Of a stretch of 64,000 nucleotides of DNA, positions 34,397 to 46,263 are shown piece by piece. Location of the stretch: NCBI GenBank assembly GCA_028829895.1, contig CM054181.1, positions 104,084,360 through 104,148,359 of the forward strand, given 5' to 3'. Each line of letters starts with the position of its first letter. Position 1 is the first letter of the stretch. The DNA comes from Sinotaia quadrata (lineage: Eukaryota > Mollusca > Gastropoda > Architaenioglossa > Viviparidae). The notes under the pieces were generated by a model. That model saw only the letters and a program-made list of their open reading frames with translations, searched no databases and was not told the DNA's origin. A program made the position numbers and the translations under genes.

Positions 34397-34596
34397 CATT
34401 AATGCCGTGATAATCCAAACGCATTAATGCCGTGATAATCCAAACACATTAATGCCGTGATAATCCAAACGCATTAATGCCGTGATAATCCAAACACATT
34501 AATGCCGTGATAATCCAAACACATTAATGCCGTGATAATCCAAACGCATTAATGCCGTGATAATCCAAACGCATTAATGCCGTGATAATCCAAACC
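34397..34596. repeat. 25-bp minisatellite, eight perfect copies
   Basis: CATTAATGCCGTGATAATCC followed by AAAC and one variable base, from 34397 at an exact 25-base period. The variable base reads G,A,G,A,A,G,G,C; otherwise the copies are identical. Confidence 0.97.
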
Positions 34597-35732
34597 CCTC
34601 TAAGGGTACACGAGGGCTTTCACGTGCCTGCGCCACTTGCCTCGTGACCCATGGAAATAAAAAGGGAAATAATGATTGCCACAAATCTTTTCAAGTTGAG
34701 TGAGGGTACACCAAGTGCAGTTATCTCCTGGTGCTGGGGAAGAGTGGTAGGGGTGGGGGTAATGGGGTCAGTGCAGTCAATGCCTCAAATTCGTTCTGTG
34801 AACAGCACCCAGAGGGAGGAGACAAATGGTGGTGGATTCAAGGGTGTGGGTGACTGAGAGAATCAAACTTTACCGTAATGGAAACGCACCATCCTATCAT
34901 AGCCGGCAAGACTTACCCCCTTCCTTCTATTTACCCCTCTGTCATTATGCCGGAAATAGAGATGAGACATTGATCTTCATACGTGAATTTTTCGGGGCCG
35001 CAGAAGAGAGAGGGAGAAGGGGGGGGGGGGAATGGCATCAACCTTGTTGCATCCTGCTCTTAGAAACAAGTGACGAGTGCTACCTTCCCTTCCAGCAATC
35101 TGATCTGCCAGAAAAACAAATCCGGTACACGTGACGTGGTGGTTATTGTTTGGGGATTTTTTTTTTAATATTAAGGGTACATAACTGTTGGATTTCTGAC
35201 TTCCGCTTCATTAAAACCCAGTCAACTAGTGGTCCACAAGCTACACACATGCTTGACCTGAGTGCGGCAAACATACGCGTGTGTGTCGTGCAGACTTGGT
35301 GGATGTGTCCCCTTATTAAACTTTGTTTGAATGAGAAAATAATATAAATAATTACGTTATCTTAACTGAATAGATATGTGTGGAATTGTTCGTTTGATTG
35401 TTTGTTTATAGAATGTTTTGTACGTTATGTATATTTTCCACTACTATATATGTTAAGTATTTTATTTCATAAATTAAAATTAGACTGATCATGAATCAAA
35501 TACATTAAATATATTTTAATAATAAAGTATTATTTGGAGGATGGTAGGTCGGGGAGGGCGGAGAGGTGGTTATGAATAATATTTAATTATTATATATGTA
35601 TTGGTACATCATTCCTTTTAGCCATCTGTACGATTGGGTGCATTGGGCGGAGAAGACAGGTATTTTGTGGGCTTTTTTTTAATAATTCAGAATAAAAGAT
35701 TTCTAAAGAAACACTATCGACTGCGACCCGTC
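34597..35732. other. Non-coding spacer
   Basis: Unique sequence with poly-G (35019-35030). Frames at 34651-34857 and 34826-35134 are unrecognised. Confidence 0.5.
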
Positions 35733-35880
35733 GTTTTTAGCCTCATAACCTGCTGTCTAAAATTAATCTGTTTTTAGCCTCATGACCTGCTGTCTAAAAT
35801 TCTGTTTTTAGCCTCATGACCTGCTGTCTAAAATTAATCTGTTTTTAGCCTCATGACCTGCTGTCTAAAATTAATCTCTT
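35733..35880. repeat. 37-bp tandem repeat, four copies
   Basis: GTTTTTAGCCTCATGACCTG at about 35733, 35770, 35804 and 35841. The second copy is shortened at its end. Confidence 0.94.
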
Positions 35881-36340
35881 TAGACAGACACCAAATAAGT
35901 GAAGCTGTCATAAACAACAAATAAAAGATTTACATTCGTTTTGTTTTTGGTGTTTTTTTTTTATTACAATAATCAAAGAATAGAATGTGAGTTGAGAAAA
36001 AGAACACGCATTCTTATTTCACAAGAAAATTAATAGCCAGATAAGGAGACAAGGAGTAATTCTTAGAAACAATCAATTAGTATCATAATATTTATTACAG
36101 ATAACAGTCCCCTAAAATTAAAGACACGAAGAATTATAGCGCTCATTACTGATGAGTTCTTCCTCGTATTTACACAACCTTTGCTTATCATCATAGCGAT
36201 GCTTTTCTTCGATACTCTCGTGAGAAGACGTTCAGTTTCACCGTTTATCTTTATGTGAACTTCAACTGTAGTGATAAAGTGTGAATAGCGGCTTCAGAAG
36301 AAAGAAGTAAACGTCCGCTGAGTCTCGATATGTAGAGAAA
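35881..36340. other. Non-coding spacer
   Basis: AT-rich unique sequence; nothing recognised. Confidence 0.5.
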
Positions 36341-36466
36341 GTAGTCCTGAAAAAATACTCCAGAGAAACTAGTCCAGAAAAATACGAATGTAGTCCACAA
36401 AAAAAATGTTCCAAAGAGTGTAGTCCAGAAAAAATGCTTCAGAGAATGTAGTCCAGAAAAAAAATT
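36341..36466. repeat. About 29-bp degenerate repeat, five copies
   Basis: TGTAGTCCAGAAAAAATGCT followed by TCAGAGAA, with variation between copies. Confidence 0.85.
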
Positions 36467-36473
36467 TAACTTT

Positions 36474-36685
36474 TACACTGGCTGTCGGACTTTATAAGGA
36501 GTCTCCAACATAAACATCACTTCACAACACTGGCTGTCGGACTTTATAAGGAGTCTCCAACATAAACACCACTTCACAACACTGGCTGTCGGACTTTATA
36601 AGGAGTCTCCAACATAAACACCACTTCACAACACTGGCTGTCGGACTTTATATGGAGTCTCCAACATAAACACCACTTCACAACA
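36474..36685. repeat. 53-bp minisatellite, four near-identical copies
   Basis: Units contain ACACTGGCTGTCGGACTTTA, TAAGGAGTCTCC and ACATAAACACCACTTCAC at a 53-base period (36475, 36528, 36581, 36634). It directly abuts the 29-base array. Confidence 0.96.
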
Positions 36686-37000
36686 CTCACACAGAAAACA
36701 TAAACAAAATTCAAGAAACCACAAACGCTAACTTCCATCAATCAACAAACTTACTACCCTGCCCACAAAAACCAACCCAAAGGCAAAGCAAACCACTACT
36801 ACAACTACTTCCAAAAAATCCAACTTATCGGGAAATACGCCATAGCCCTGCAATTATTAAAAAAAAATTAAAAAGAATAAAAAGAATAGACCAACAACAT
36901 AAATTCGCAACAAAATAAAGAACAGAAGCAAGAAAAAAAACAAAATGAAAAGAAAAAAAACCTAATTAAAGCACCAGAACAAGCCTCCACCTACCCTCCC
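36686..37000. other. G-poor, A/C-rich strand-biased segment
   Basis: For about 300 bases the + strand is mostly A and C with very few G, e.g. ACAAACTTACTACCCTGCCC. It shows no repeat period that I can see and no open frame of note. Confidence 0.6.
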
Positions 37001-37149
37001 TTAATACAAGAGAAGGGAGGAAGGCTCCACGGGAATCATTCAAAAACTGAGAACATCAGGAAGATGAAAGGTTTTCACGCAATTCATGTGGAGCAAAGAA
37101 GTTATCGAAACAACAACAACAAAGTGTTATATGCACCCCTTTGTTATTG

Positions 37150-37187
<38 letters not shown>

Positions 37188-39429
37188 TCCAGAACTAATT
37201 ATAAATGATGGAGAAATCTTAATGCATGTTTATTAATAATTCTCCCAGGAGACACCAATCGTCTCTCACTTGGCAGATTATACGGGTGTAGTAAAAGTCT
37301 TCACTCTTTCACAACAATACGACAAATGTTTTACTGTCACACAATATTTTCGTAGGTGGAGACGTCTTACTAAAAGAGTAACAAATCCGTCTTTAGTTAT
37401 ATTTAATGAGCCCCCATCTACCCACTGTCATTCCAACATACAGTTTAAAAATATGTTTAAGAAGGTTAATAAATAAATAATAAATAATAATAAATAAATT
37501 TATTAAATCAACAATCAAATATACTTATGACAAATTTTAAGAGAAGGTTAGTTGACCTCAATATTCCATGAAACAGCGTTCAAGTAATTCCAATACTTAT
37601 TCAGTCTTATATCCTAACACATGATTCAGCAGTCAGATTAGTATCAAAAATAAATCACAGGACCATATTTATCATAAATAGAAATAGAATTATAGAGTGA
37701 TATGATAATAATTTGTACATAACCTGTTCAATGAAGTAAGCTGCAACAGATTCATAACAATGTTAGAAGTTTACTTTTCACAAAAGAATAGTCAATCTTC
37801 CATATGCTCTGCTAAAGAATGTTCCAACACTGTAGATCCCCCGAGACTAACCTAGGCACTCGTTCTGCACATTAGCTTATCCAGTAGGCAATCACAGTAA
37901 CAAACTTCTAGGACTCCTTTTGCTAGAAAGTTCCCTAGTTAAGTCAGACACACTTGCCGAGGCACACAAACAGGGTGCAGTGAATCAACACAATTCTCGC
38001 CCACTAAGATGAATATTTCTCTAATCCACCACAAGCATACAAAGAAACCAGGGGTGAAGTAAGAAGAAAGATAAAAGACTTGCTTCTTTCCTGAAAACAT
38101 AATGAGGGAACAATGCTAAGTTCCAAATCTACCATCTCTATACTTCATTCTTTCTTACAATCATTCTCAACTTACAATTCCTGTAACAGTATTCATTAGC
38201 AGATACCCTCACACTGCATAATAGATACAACATAATCAATTACAAACATCTTTCTACTAGAAGTAATGTCGTGTTTACCATATTTTATACAATTATCATG
38301 ATTCATAATTGTAGAAATAATAGTCTATTAACATAATACATCTTTGCCTCAAATTAACAAGTATAATAAATATATCATTAGCGAAATGCTTGAAATATTT
38401 CTAGGTCTGTTCCCTCTCACTCAATCAGTCAACTCACCATATACTAAAGATCGCCTTTTCATGACCAGACTTGAGTTACACCAAAATCAAAGTGATTAAA
38501 ATATAGAATTTACTTCAACGGGTAAGTTTCGGTCTCTACCCATTGGCTAGTTCGCCATTTGTAAACCTCAAAACTATTGGGTAGCAAAAATGAATCATCC
38601 ACTCAGGACTTTGGATTGGATGGTTTGGATTACATCAGCAAGTTCTAGCATATTCTTTACCCGAGTTGTTATTTTAACTCTAGTACTTTTTACAAAAACA
38701 TCGTCGTGCAAAGTACCTGAAAGTCATGTCATGATGACATTTAATAGACTGTACAATAATTAAGTTTTAAAAAAAACAGGGACAAGCAAATTCACTCCAC
38801 CGCATAAAGTTTTGTTCTCGGTAAAATAATGTGTGAGAAAATTCAGAAAGATTTAACAAAGCAATTGGCAAGAAGTTAGACAGGAAAAGAAATTCTCTCT
38901 TTTATCTGATAAAAATAGTTTACTAAAGAATTCAAACAATAAAAATATGTAAGTAAGTACTATTCAGGAAGAAATAGGTTTCTTTTCTTACCTTTGTTTT
39001 TGGGGTGCAAAATGAACAAAATAACAATTCTCGTTATGATCTAGTGTTTATGCATTTAAAAAATTATTATAATAGCATTACCCGATCTGTTGAAGTAGAC
39101 AAATATAGCAATCCTGAGTGTCAATTCTGGAAAACTGCAGTTGTATTATACTGTCCAACATAATGTTTGAATGCTTGGAGATCTGGATAAAGAAATAATA
39201 TGTATGCAGCCCATTAACTATGGATTACTAGTCTTGTTTACTATACATGAAATTCAAGGGCCTTGCGAGAGAGGAGTCGGGGCTGTGAGGGAGAGGAAGA
39301 GGGAAGAGAACCCGACTGGGGATATCAAATTACCACCTACACAGTCGTATTTCGTTTTCGAAAAAATAATTTGTGTGCCAAATGCATGATAATTTTGTTG
39401 TATGTTTAGGATACGTTAAATCGCACTTT
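37001..39429. other. AT-rich spacer with (TTA)n
   Basis: (TTA)n at 37149-37185 and an AATA-rich patch at 37474-37500. The remainder is unique AT-rich DNA with no open frame over 75 codons. I looked for a retroelement here and could not support one. Confidence 0.5.
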
Positions 39430-39653
39430 TAAAAAAACACAATAAAACTCTTTTATAAACAGAATATATGTTCACAGTCTAATGTACACTTTTACAACAA
39501 AAAAAAAGCATTGTCTAATACACGCTCACACATAATCTGACAAAACTCCTTTACTCCTTTACTGAAATGCATACAAACAATCTGATAAATAATTTTTACA
39601 ACAAAAATATCGCACAGTCAGATAAAATATTTTATAAACAAAAAACACTAACA

Positions 39654-39718
<65 letters not shown>

Positions 39719-40240
39719 CTTGATAAAATATTTTCACAAACAAAATTGCAGACACATTTACAGTATGATTATTTTTTAAATTAATAAACAAAATCACTGA
39801 TACGCGTAAACACATTCTGATAAAGTACTTTTACAAAACACAACAAAATACTCTGATAATTATTAGACACAATGTAATGAAGCATTCTTTAAAAAAAATA
39901 AATAAATAAATAAACCAACGAAAAGCTCTGACAGTTGAACAGTCGGATAAAGCACTTTACAAAATAAAAAAAAAAATAACTACGACAACTACACATAATC
40001 TGATAAAACACTTTTACAAACATACTTGCATACAGTCTGATAAAACACCTTTGCAAAGAAAAACACTGAAAGTTTACAACCTGGGAAACAAAACGAAAAC
40101 AATTGCATAAATATATAGACTGATATAAAGTTTATGCAACGACAAACTCTGAATGGAATACCGTCTGAAAAGAGATGCTTTTACAGAAATAATTCAGTGG
40201 ATGTAAACGGTTGAATAAATAAAAAGTCTTGCACACAATC
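39430..40240. repeat. Old decayed minisatellite containing a CA expansion
   Basis: The phrase TCTGATAAAACACTTTTACA recurs at irregular 50-80 base intervals with heavy substitution and indels. A clean (CA)n at 39660-39717 sits where a unit would carry its ACACTAACACACACA part, suggesting the microsatellite grew from within a repeat unit. Confidence 0.75.
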
Positions 40241-42150
40241 ATTCAGAACCAAAAAGACAATTAAAAAGTTATCCTGAAAAAATAAAGATAACTCTTACAA
40301 TGACCCTTCATTTATAGTAATGGTGTTTTTAAAAAAATACCAAGCAATCCTATTCTAATAAACTTTTCTTTTAAAATGTCATATTGCTGTTTAGTAATAA
40401 AACACTTCTATCAATAAAGACGGAATAATCATTACTCAGTATTATAGAGTGCATTTAAAAATAAATAGCATAAATAAATATTGCACCGTTGGCGCAATAT
40501 ATTATAAACACGAATAGAAATGAAAGCACAAATCAACAGCAAAAATATCGACATCCAAAGACTCTGTGGTGTAAGAACAAATTAAAATCATTTTAATCAA
40601 AAAAGTAACATAATAAATGGTTTCTTCTTTCAATGGAAGAGATAATATATTCGATGACAAGAATACAACGCAGTTCACCCAAACGAAAAATGACGCAAGA
40701 TTTCCAAAGCGACGCTGTCTTGTGATTTTCTCACCAAACATAACAAGATAACGCCTATTGTCAGTTTACGTCACAGTTACATTTGTTGGACAAGATTCTA
40801 CTTTCATTTTTGAGTCGCTAAATAATAGCTTTGGTACTGCTTTATAGCCTGGGTAGTCATATTTCTCGGTGGATACAAACACGGTGCGTCTCTTTACTAA
40901 AGACAGCACTTAACAAGTTTTAGATCTCTCGAGGGTGTTTTCACAACTGAATCTTGTTGAGAAGTTTTCTTTTTTTTTCTTTTTTTTTTTTTTTTACTCA
41001 CCCCACCAGATTGTTTCCAAAGAGGAGTTGGGTTGGAATTTACGATAGAACGGTATATAATCTATGAGACTACATTGTTTGCTTTAGCTTCATTTGTGAC
41101 ATCAAAATCGTTTCCTTTTATTCACTATATATTTTTAAAGTAAAACTTCACACACCATAGGTCTACAACACACACAATACTTTGCACACACACGCAGCAA
41201 AACTAAAACATCAAATATGAGCATTACAAGAGACCAGGAGAAGGGGATTATTCTTCGCGAATTGTGATTTATTGTTTTGGTCGAATAGCCACAGCACTCA
41301 ATCAATGGGATGCTCAGTAACAAAAGTAAGTAGTTGCTTAATTCGAATTAAAATTCCTTCAAAATGGAGTACAACCAAGATTAAACAGTACATTTGGCAA
41401 TCAACACACTTTCTAGTTCATTCCTTTAATCTCGTAACTGACCTGAAAATGTGTTCACCTCTTAACCTTTCTTCGAAAATACCCCCTCCAAGGCCCCTAT
41501 ATTATCGATCTCCAGAGACATCCCCGCAGTGAAGAAACGAAATCTTCATTGGTTGATGCAGAACAAACCTATTTTTCCTCGCGAGGGGTGGCAGGTTCTT
41601 TGTCCCTGTGCAAAAGCCCGCGCATCAGGACAAAGAAGATTGTTGCTTGTCGAGTAAATACGGTCCCAAGTGAAACTATATCATAGTTTGGCTGTTAATA
41701 TGAATTTGCAGAGAATGTATATTTGTTTCATCATTAGAGGCAATAGAAAATGGAAAAAAATATGCTTGAATCATATTTTATTATTCGCTTATGCGTGTGT
41801 GAAGCATAATATAATGTTTTATGAAATGTATTTGTTTTTGATAAGAAAATTTATATTTTTCTTCAACTATGTAAACTATTAAATACAAAATATATTTGTT
41901 TTCAGAATTTAATTTCATTTGGTATTAAAACTAAATCTTCTTTTACTTGTAGTTAACTTTGTTTATACGTGACTATATTCTAAACAATTGCATATGGTTT
42001 GCCTTGTTGCAAGCAGCAATGCAGAGCAGTCTATCGTGGACTGCAGTTCGTTCCGGTATGGAACCGCTTCTGCTAGAGACGCATCACTCGCAGTAATGAA
42101 ATTGCGTGTAAACTTCAGATGAAAAATTCTCTCGCTTGCAGCCCCCGAAA
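40241..42150. other. Non-coding spacer
   Basis: Unique AT-rich sequence with a poly-T tract (40970-40996). Open frames on both strands are unrecognised. Confidence 0.5.
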
Positions 42151-42160
42151 TGGGCCCCAT

Positions 42161-42210
42161 CCAATTAGAAGCCATCAGGGGTCGCATGAATAGGGAAGAG
42201 CCTATAAATA
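42161..42210 (+). promoter_or_regulatory. Core promoter: CCAAT box and TATA box
   Basis: CCAAT at 42161-42165 and TATAAATA at 42203-42210 lie 42 bases apart. If transcription starts about 30 bases past the TATA box (near 42233), CCAAT sits near -72, the classic position. The best evidence that this is real is what follows: a leader with no ATG, then ATG in good context just before a splice donor. The transcription start itself is inferred. Confidence 0.5.
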
Positions 42211-42232
42211 AACGCCAGGTCAATCTCGGCGG

Positions 42233-42462
42233 TTGCAGAGCTCGCAGGCTGGTGTGTTTCTGTAGTAGACGTCAGTGTGTTTTTTCTCGTGGTTCTTATT
42301 TTTTCAGTCACTGTTGTGTGTAATTTCTTTTTTTTTTCTTCTTGTTATCAAACCGTCGTGTGCAAGTTTTTTTGTTCACTCAAATTTCACCCGACCTACA
42401 TTTGACTCACATCAAATTTCGGTGTTGTGAAACTGTGTCAGCGCTAACCATGACTATTGGAG
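42233..42462 (+). CDS. Candidate first exon of an unrecognised gene
   Basis: From the predicted start near 42233 the leader contains no ATG until 42450. The ATG context is AACCATGA, with A at -3. Coding continues for only 13 bases (M-T-I-G plus one base) to a donor, GGAG|GTAAGG, at 42463. The exon would be a 5' leader with a minimal coding end in phase 1. The product is not recognisable from four residues. Either the gene continues at 42686 (see the next entry) or its further exons lie beyond the window, making the rest an intron over 21 kb long. Only transcript data would decide. Confidence 0.42.
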
Positions 42463-42685
42463 GTAAGGTCCAGAATTTTTTTTTCCATCCATCCCTCGGA
42501 ACACGAAAATCTCCGCCGTTCAGGTCTGCTATGATGCCGTTTTTAATTCATACCTGCTCAGTGATGAAAATATGAATTTCAGTGAATGGTGTGGTGTTCA
42601 CATAACTAAAATGGTAGCACATCATTTTCAATTCATTTATAAAATAAAATGCTATTTCTCTCTCTTTTTTTTTTCAATTTTAAAG

Positions 42686-42807
42686 TTTTGCGGCGTACAT
42701 GTAACGGTGAAGGTTTTCGTTTCCAAGAGCATAAGCCATTTTGGATGAGTTTGCTTCTTGCTGTAGATGGAATCAGTTGCGAAAGGCAGCCGCCTGCTAG
42801 ATGCTGA
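42686..42807 (+). CDS. Candidate second exon of a 44-codon frame
   Basis: A strong polypyrimidine tract (42655-42676) and AATTTTAAAG give an acceptor at 42685, with a TAACTAA branch-like site near 42604. Joined in phase 1 to the exon ending at 42462, the frame stays open for 40 codons to TGA at 42805-42807, a 44-residue product overall. It has three cysteines and no evident signal peptide or known motif. An open run of this length is not improbable by chance, so this is a model rather than a claim. Confidence 0.22.
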
Positions 42808-44470
42808 CCATCAGGCGCCTGTCTGGAATTCTGCTACTGGATGTTTTCTGTCTTGAAGTGTAGAAGTGCTATGCAGCTGATTGTACGAGTGCTTATGTAT
42901 TATTTTGTGGAATGGCCTCTTTTTTAAAAAAATCCTTTTATATATTTTATTTTAATCTTCAATGTGCCTACTCTAAAGAATGTTTGGATTTTTGTTTATG
43001 AAAGTATCGAGCCCGGAATAACATTTTTACGGGACAACAACAACAAGAAAAAAGTAAAAGCAGTGACCCGCCACCAAGTCTTCCAGCTCCGAACTTAGGA
43101 CGGTTTCAAATAATTCCTTATTTCTTCACAGAACCAAGCATCGGTTCTTCATGTGATAGAATGTGTGGATAGAATCAATACTGTAAATGACACGTTGAAA
43201 GAGACAGAGGATAGGAACTCAGTTCTGTCACAAGCGCTGTAGATTTTCAGGTATTTTGAATTATTACATGAACGTACTTACACAATAATACTCTTGCTGT
43301 TGTTAAGGATGGATGAGAAGATTGGACCTAAATAGTGACCTTGAACACTGTTTACTGTTGTCTGCCACCCGAAATTACACGCAGGATGTAGAATTCTTTT
43401 CTCCGTCACTGTAGTTTTGGTAGAATTCTTAAATTTGAAAAGAAAAAGTGTAATCTTATTTTTCTAATTATTTTATTTTGGTGTGTATTCCTACCGTCAT
43501 TGATAAGACACTTAAAAGAGTAGAAATTCTATGACTAATTGACAGACGTGTTTCTGGTACAAGAAATCGACTGTTATAGGTCCAGCTTTGACGCTAAGCA
43601 AAATACTTTGGCACGCAATAAACTAAGTAAAAATTGGTTCTTTCTTCTTAACCCCATCTATTTTTAGCGATTGTAATGTCATGGCGTTATCACTTATCAG
43701 TCCGCTAATTTCCGTGCAGGTCTTATGTAAACTTGGGGATTCGTAGTTTCTGAATTTTCCAAATAATTTAATTTAACTGACAACACTTGCTTCATAACAG
43801 TAATAACTAATTAGAGAGTTTTATCTTTATGAAGAAACTAAAAGCGGTTCACGCTCCTGTACTCGCACATAGGGCAGAACACATTTGTAAGTGAAAGAAA
43901 TAGAAACAAAGAAACAAGCAGAGAAAGGCGTGACAATAAGATGTAGAAGAACAGGCTTGTGTTGAAAAAGTGTCTTCTGAAAGCTAGCTTAGTGAAATTT
44001 ATGCCAAATGCGACCGAATCCAAACGTTAATTTAAGGATCCATTCTTAGCAACTTATCTTCGTGACGTACAACCAGGTGTGCGGTGTTGTTTTTTTTTTT
44101 AAGTGATACATAATATGTCTCTACAATCTGTTGTTGTTATCCTGTAACATATGTAGCATGATAATATATTTTTATTTAAGAAATTGCTAACATATCGCAT
44201 ATAATATACTGCCATGTAACAAGTAACATGCCTTTGTAATCTTATAGCGCGGTTGAATTTCATATAACCTGTCTTTATTATTATAATCTGACGCTCTTTG
44301 CTATTCTGTAAGACGCCCGTTGTCTTCTCAGTTATATAATGATTTTGCAGCTTTATACTGTTGCCCACGAAATGCATCATTGAAAAAAAAATATTGAAAA
44401 AAAAAAAAGAGGGCCACACATTTTCTTGTTTAAAAACAACAATATCCTAAAACAAACAAACGGACGAAAA
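42808..44470. other. Non-coding spacer
   Basis: Unique AT-rich sequence; nothing recognised. Confidence 0.5.
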
Positions 44471-44583
44471 GGGGAGACAGCTTTATTTAAAGCCAGTTTA
44501 TTTTAGCCTATGTGACTAGATACTAAGGGGAGACAACTTTATTTAAAGCCAGTCTTATTGTAGCCTACGTGACTAGATGCTAA
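44471..44583. repeat. 56-bp tandem duplication
   Basis: GGGGAGACAGCTTTATTTAA at 44471 recurs as GGGGAGACAACTTTATTTAA at 44527. Both end with a GTGACTAGAT-like string. Confidence 0.93.
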
Positions 44584-45471
44584 GAGAAGTGGAAGCCCAT
44601 TTAAAATAGTCTATGCTCAGTCATTTCCTACTAGAAGTTCAACTGCCACCCTACTCGCCCACCTACCCCTGTAGGGCAGTCCGGTTTTGAAAGTCCTTTA
44701 GTGTGCCGACCAGTCTGTCAGTTTTGAACTCGCGCCTTGCCCCTTTTTTCCATATAGGCTGACAGAGTGGACGTGTTGAACAAGTTTGCCCTGTGTTGAA
44801 CAAGTGGGATGGGGGAAGTGTTCAAGAAGGGGGTGGATAGCATGGTGGGCTTTGGTCGAACCATGTTTTATAGAGACGCTAAGTACTTGTGGAGCTAGTC
44901 AAAATAAAGGGCTAAAAAGGTCGAGCGTTTCTTCACCTTTTAGTAAATGAGATGTGTCATTCGCTGACGCTACATATTCAAGTCTTGATGTGTTTGACAC
45001 AACATGGTCTTCTTCGGTCATTCGTTGCGGATGGCCTTTGCAGGCGCGCGAGAAAAGAAGTCCTAAACAGCTTGCTTGTTTTTGGTTACTTTTCTCTCCT
45101 CCTTCCTTCTATATCACCTTTCTATCTGTTGGCCATGTTGACTTCACTTACTCTCGTTGCCAACAAATTCTTAATAGTGGTCTCAGGCCTTTAAGGAGCT
45201 GTTTACTTTTCTCCTATTCTCTTTCTCTCTCGTACAGCCTTTTGTCAGGTCAAAATATCACAACACGCAGACATACACACAAACACAGTACACGCGTTTT
45301 TAATATCAATGCATGTATATAAAATAGTTTCCTCACTTTGCGTGTGAGCGAAAAGAGAAGAGAGGAAAAGGGGAAGAGACCAGGTAGATTTTATGTGGGT
45401 AGGTAGTACTAGTAGGTTGATAGGTTGGTGGATAAGATAGGTATGTAATAGATGCATAGACGGGTTAATGA
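44584..45471. other. Non-coding spacer
   Basis: Unique sequence. Overlapping open frames at 44952-45322 are unrecognised. Confidence 0.5.

Positions 45472-45561
<90 letters not shown>
45472..45561. repeat. (GATA)n microsatellite
   Basis: About 22 uninterrupted GATA units. Confidence 0.96.
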
Positions 45562-46211
45562 GGGTGGAGGGATCGATAGAGATGCAGAGAAAGAGCGCTG
45601 CACGTAGCCATAGTCCTCGTTTGCATGACATTAATTACTGACCATTGTCAGTAGCTTGATATTAATTTTATCTTGTTGACCACTGACACTTGCTCTAACA
45701 TTTGATACAGCCACTATTTTTTCCCTTGTACACATCGTCCACTAACACATCGACCAGGTGAGGGAGAAAAGAGTGAAACTCCAGTTAGCATTGTGTATGG
45801 AAACTAGTTTGCTCCCTCCTCCAAGCATTCTAGCCATAAATGAAATAGATGAGGAAAGAATGAGAAAGGAGGGGTGGGGTATGCTTTTTTTAAAGAAATT
45901 AAAGCAGAAGGAACATGTACATTCTTGCCTACTGCACGTGTACCGTTGAAGCACAAGTTACAATCTTGATGCATTTTTCTACCATTCCAGGCATCTGTGT
46001 CTTGAGAAATGATCCAAAATAAAATACTTTTTTTTTTTAAAATAAAAAAAACGCACACAGATAAGATTCCTTCCGTTCTCCCTCTTGGCCGCACCGTTCG
46101 CAGTGGGGTGTCGTTGGTGCAGTTGGGAGCGCCGGGATGAAAATATCGAGGCATGTTTGATTTCCTAACAATATTTATTGTTGATGTTTGTAGGAAATGG
46201 GAGGTGTTGTA

Positions 46212-46213
<2 letters not shown>
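45562..46213. other. Non-coding spacer
   Basis: Unique sequence. A 164-codon minus frame (45804-46298) partly crosses the GT tract and has no recognised domain. Confidence 0.5.

Positions 46214-46260
<47 letters not shown>
46214..46260. repeat. (GT)n microsatellite
   Basis: About 23 GT units. Confidence 0.95.

Positions 46261-46263
<3 letters not shown>

Noticed and set aside
34826..35134. Plus frame of 102 codons in a relatively GC-rich patch
   Set aside because: No recognised domain, no promoter or splice context, and passes through a poly-G tract.
37500..38800. Possible LTR-element remnant on the minus strand (primer-site-like TGGCGAACTAGCC)
   Set aside because: No terminal repeats, no polypurine tract and no gag-pol frame, and the match to a tRNA 3' end is poor.
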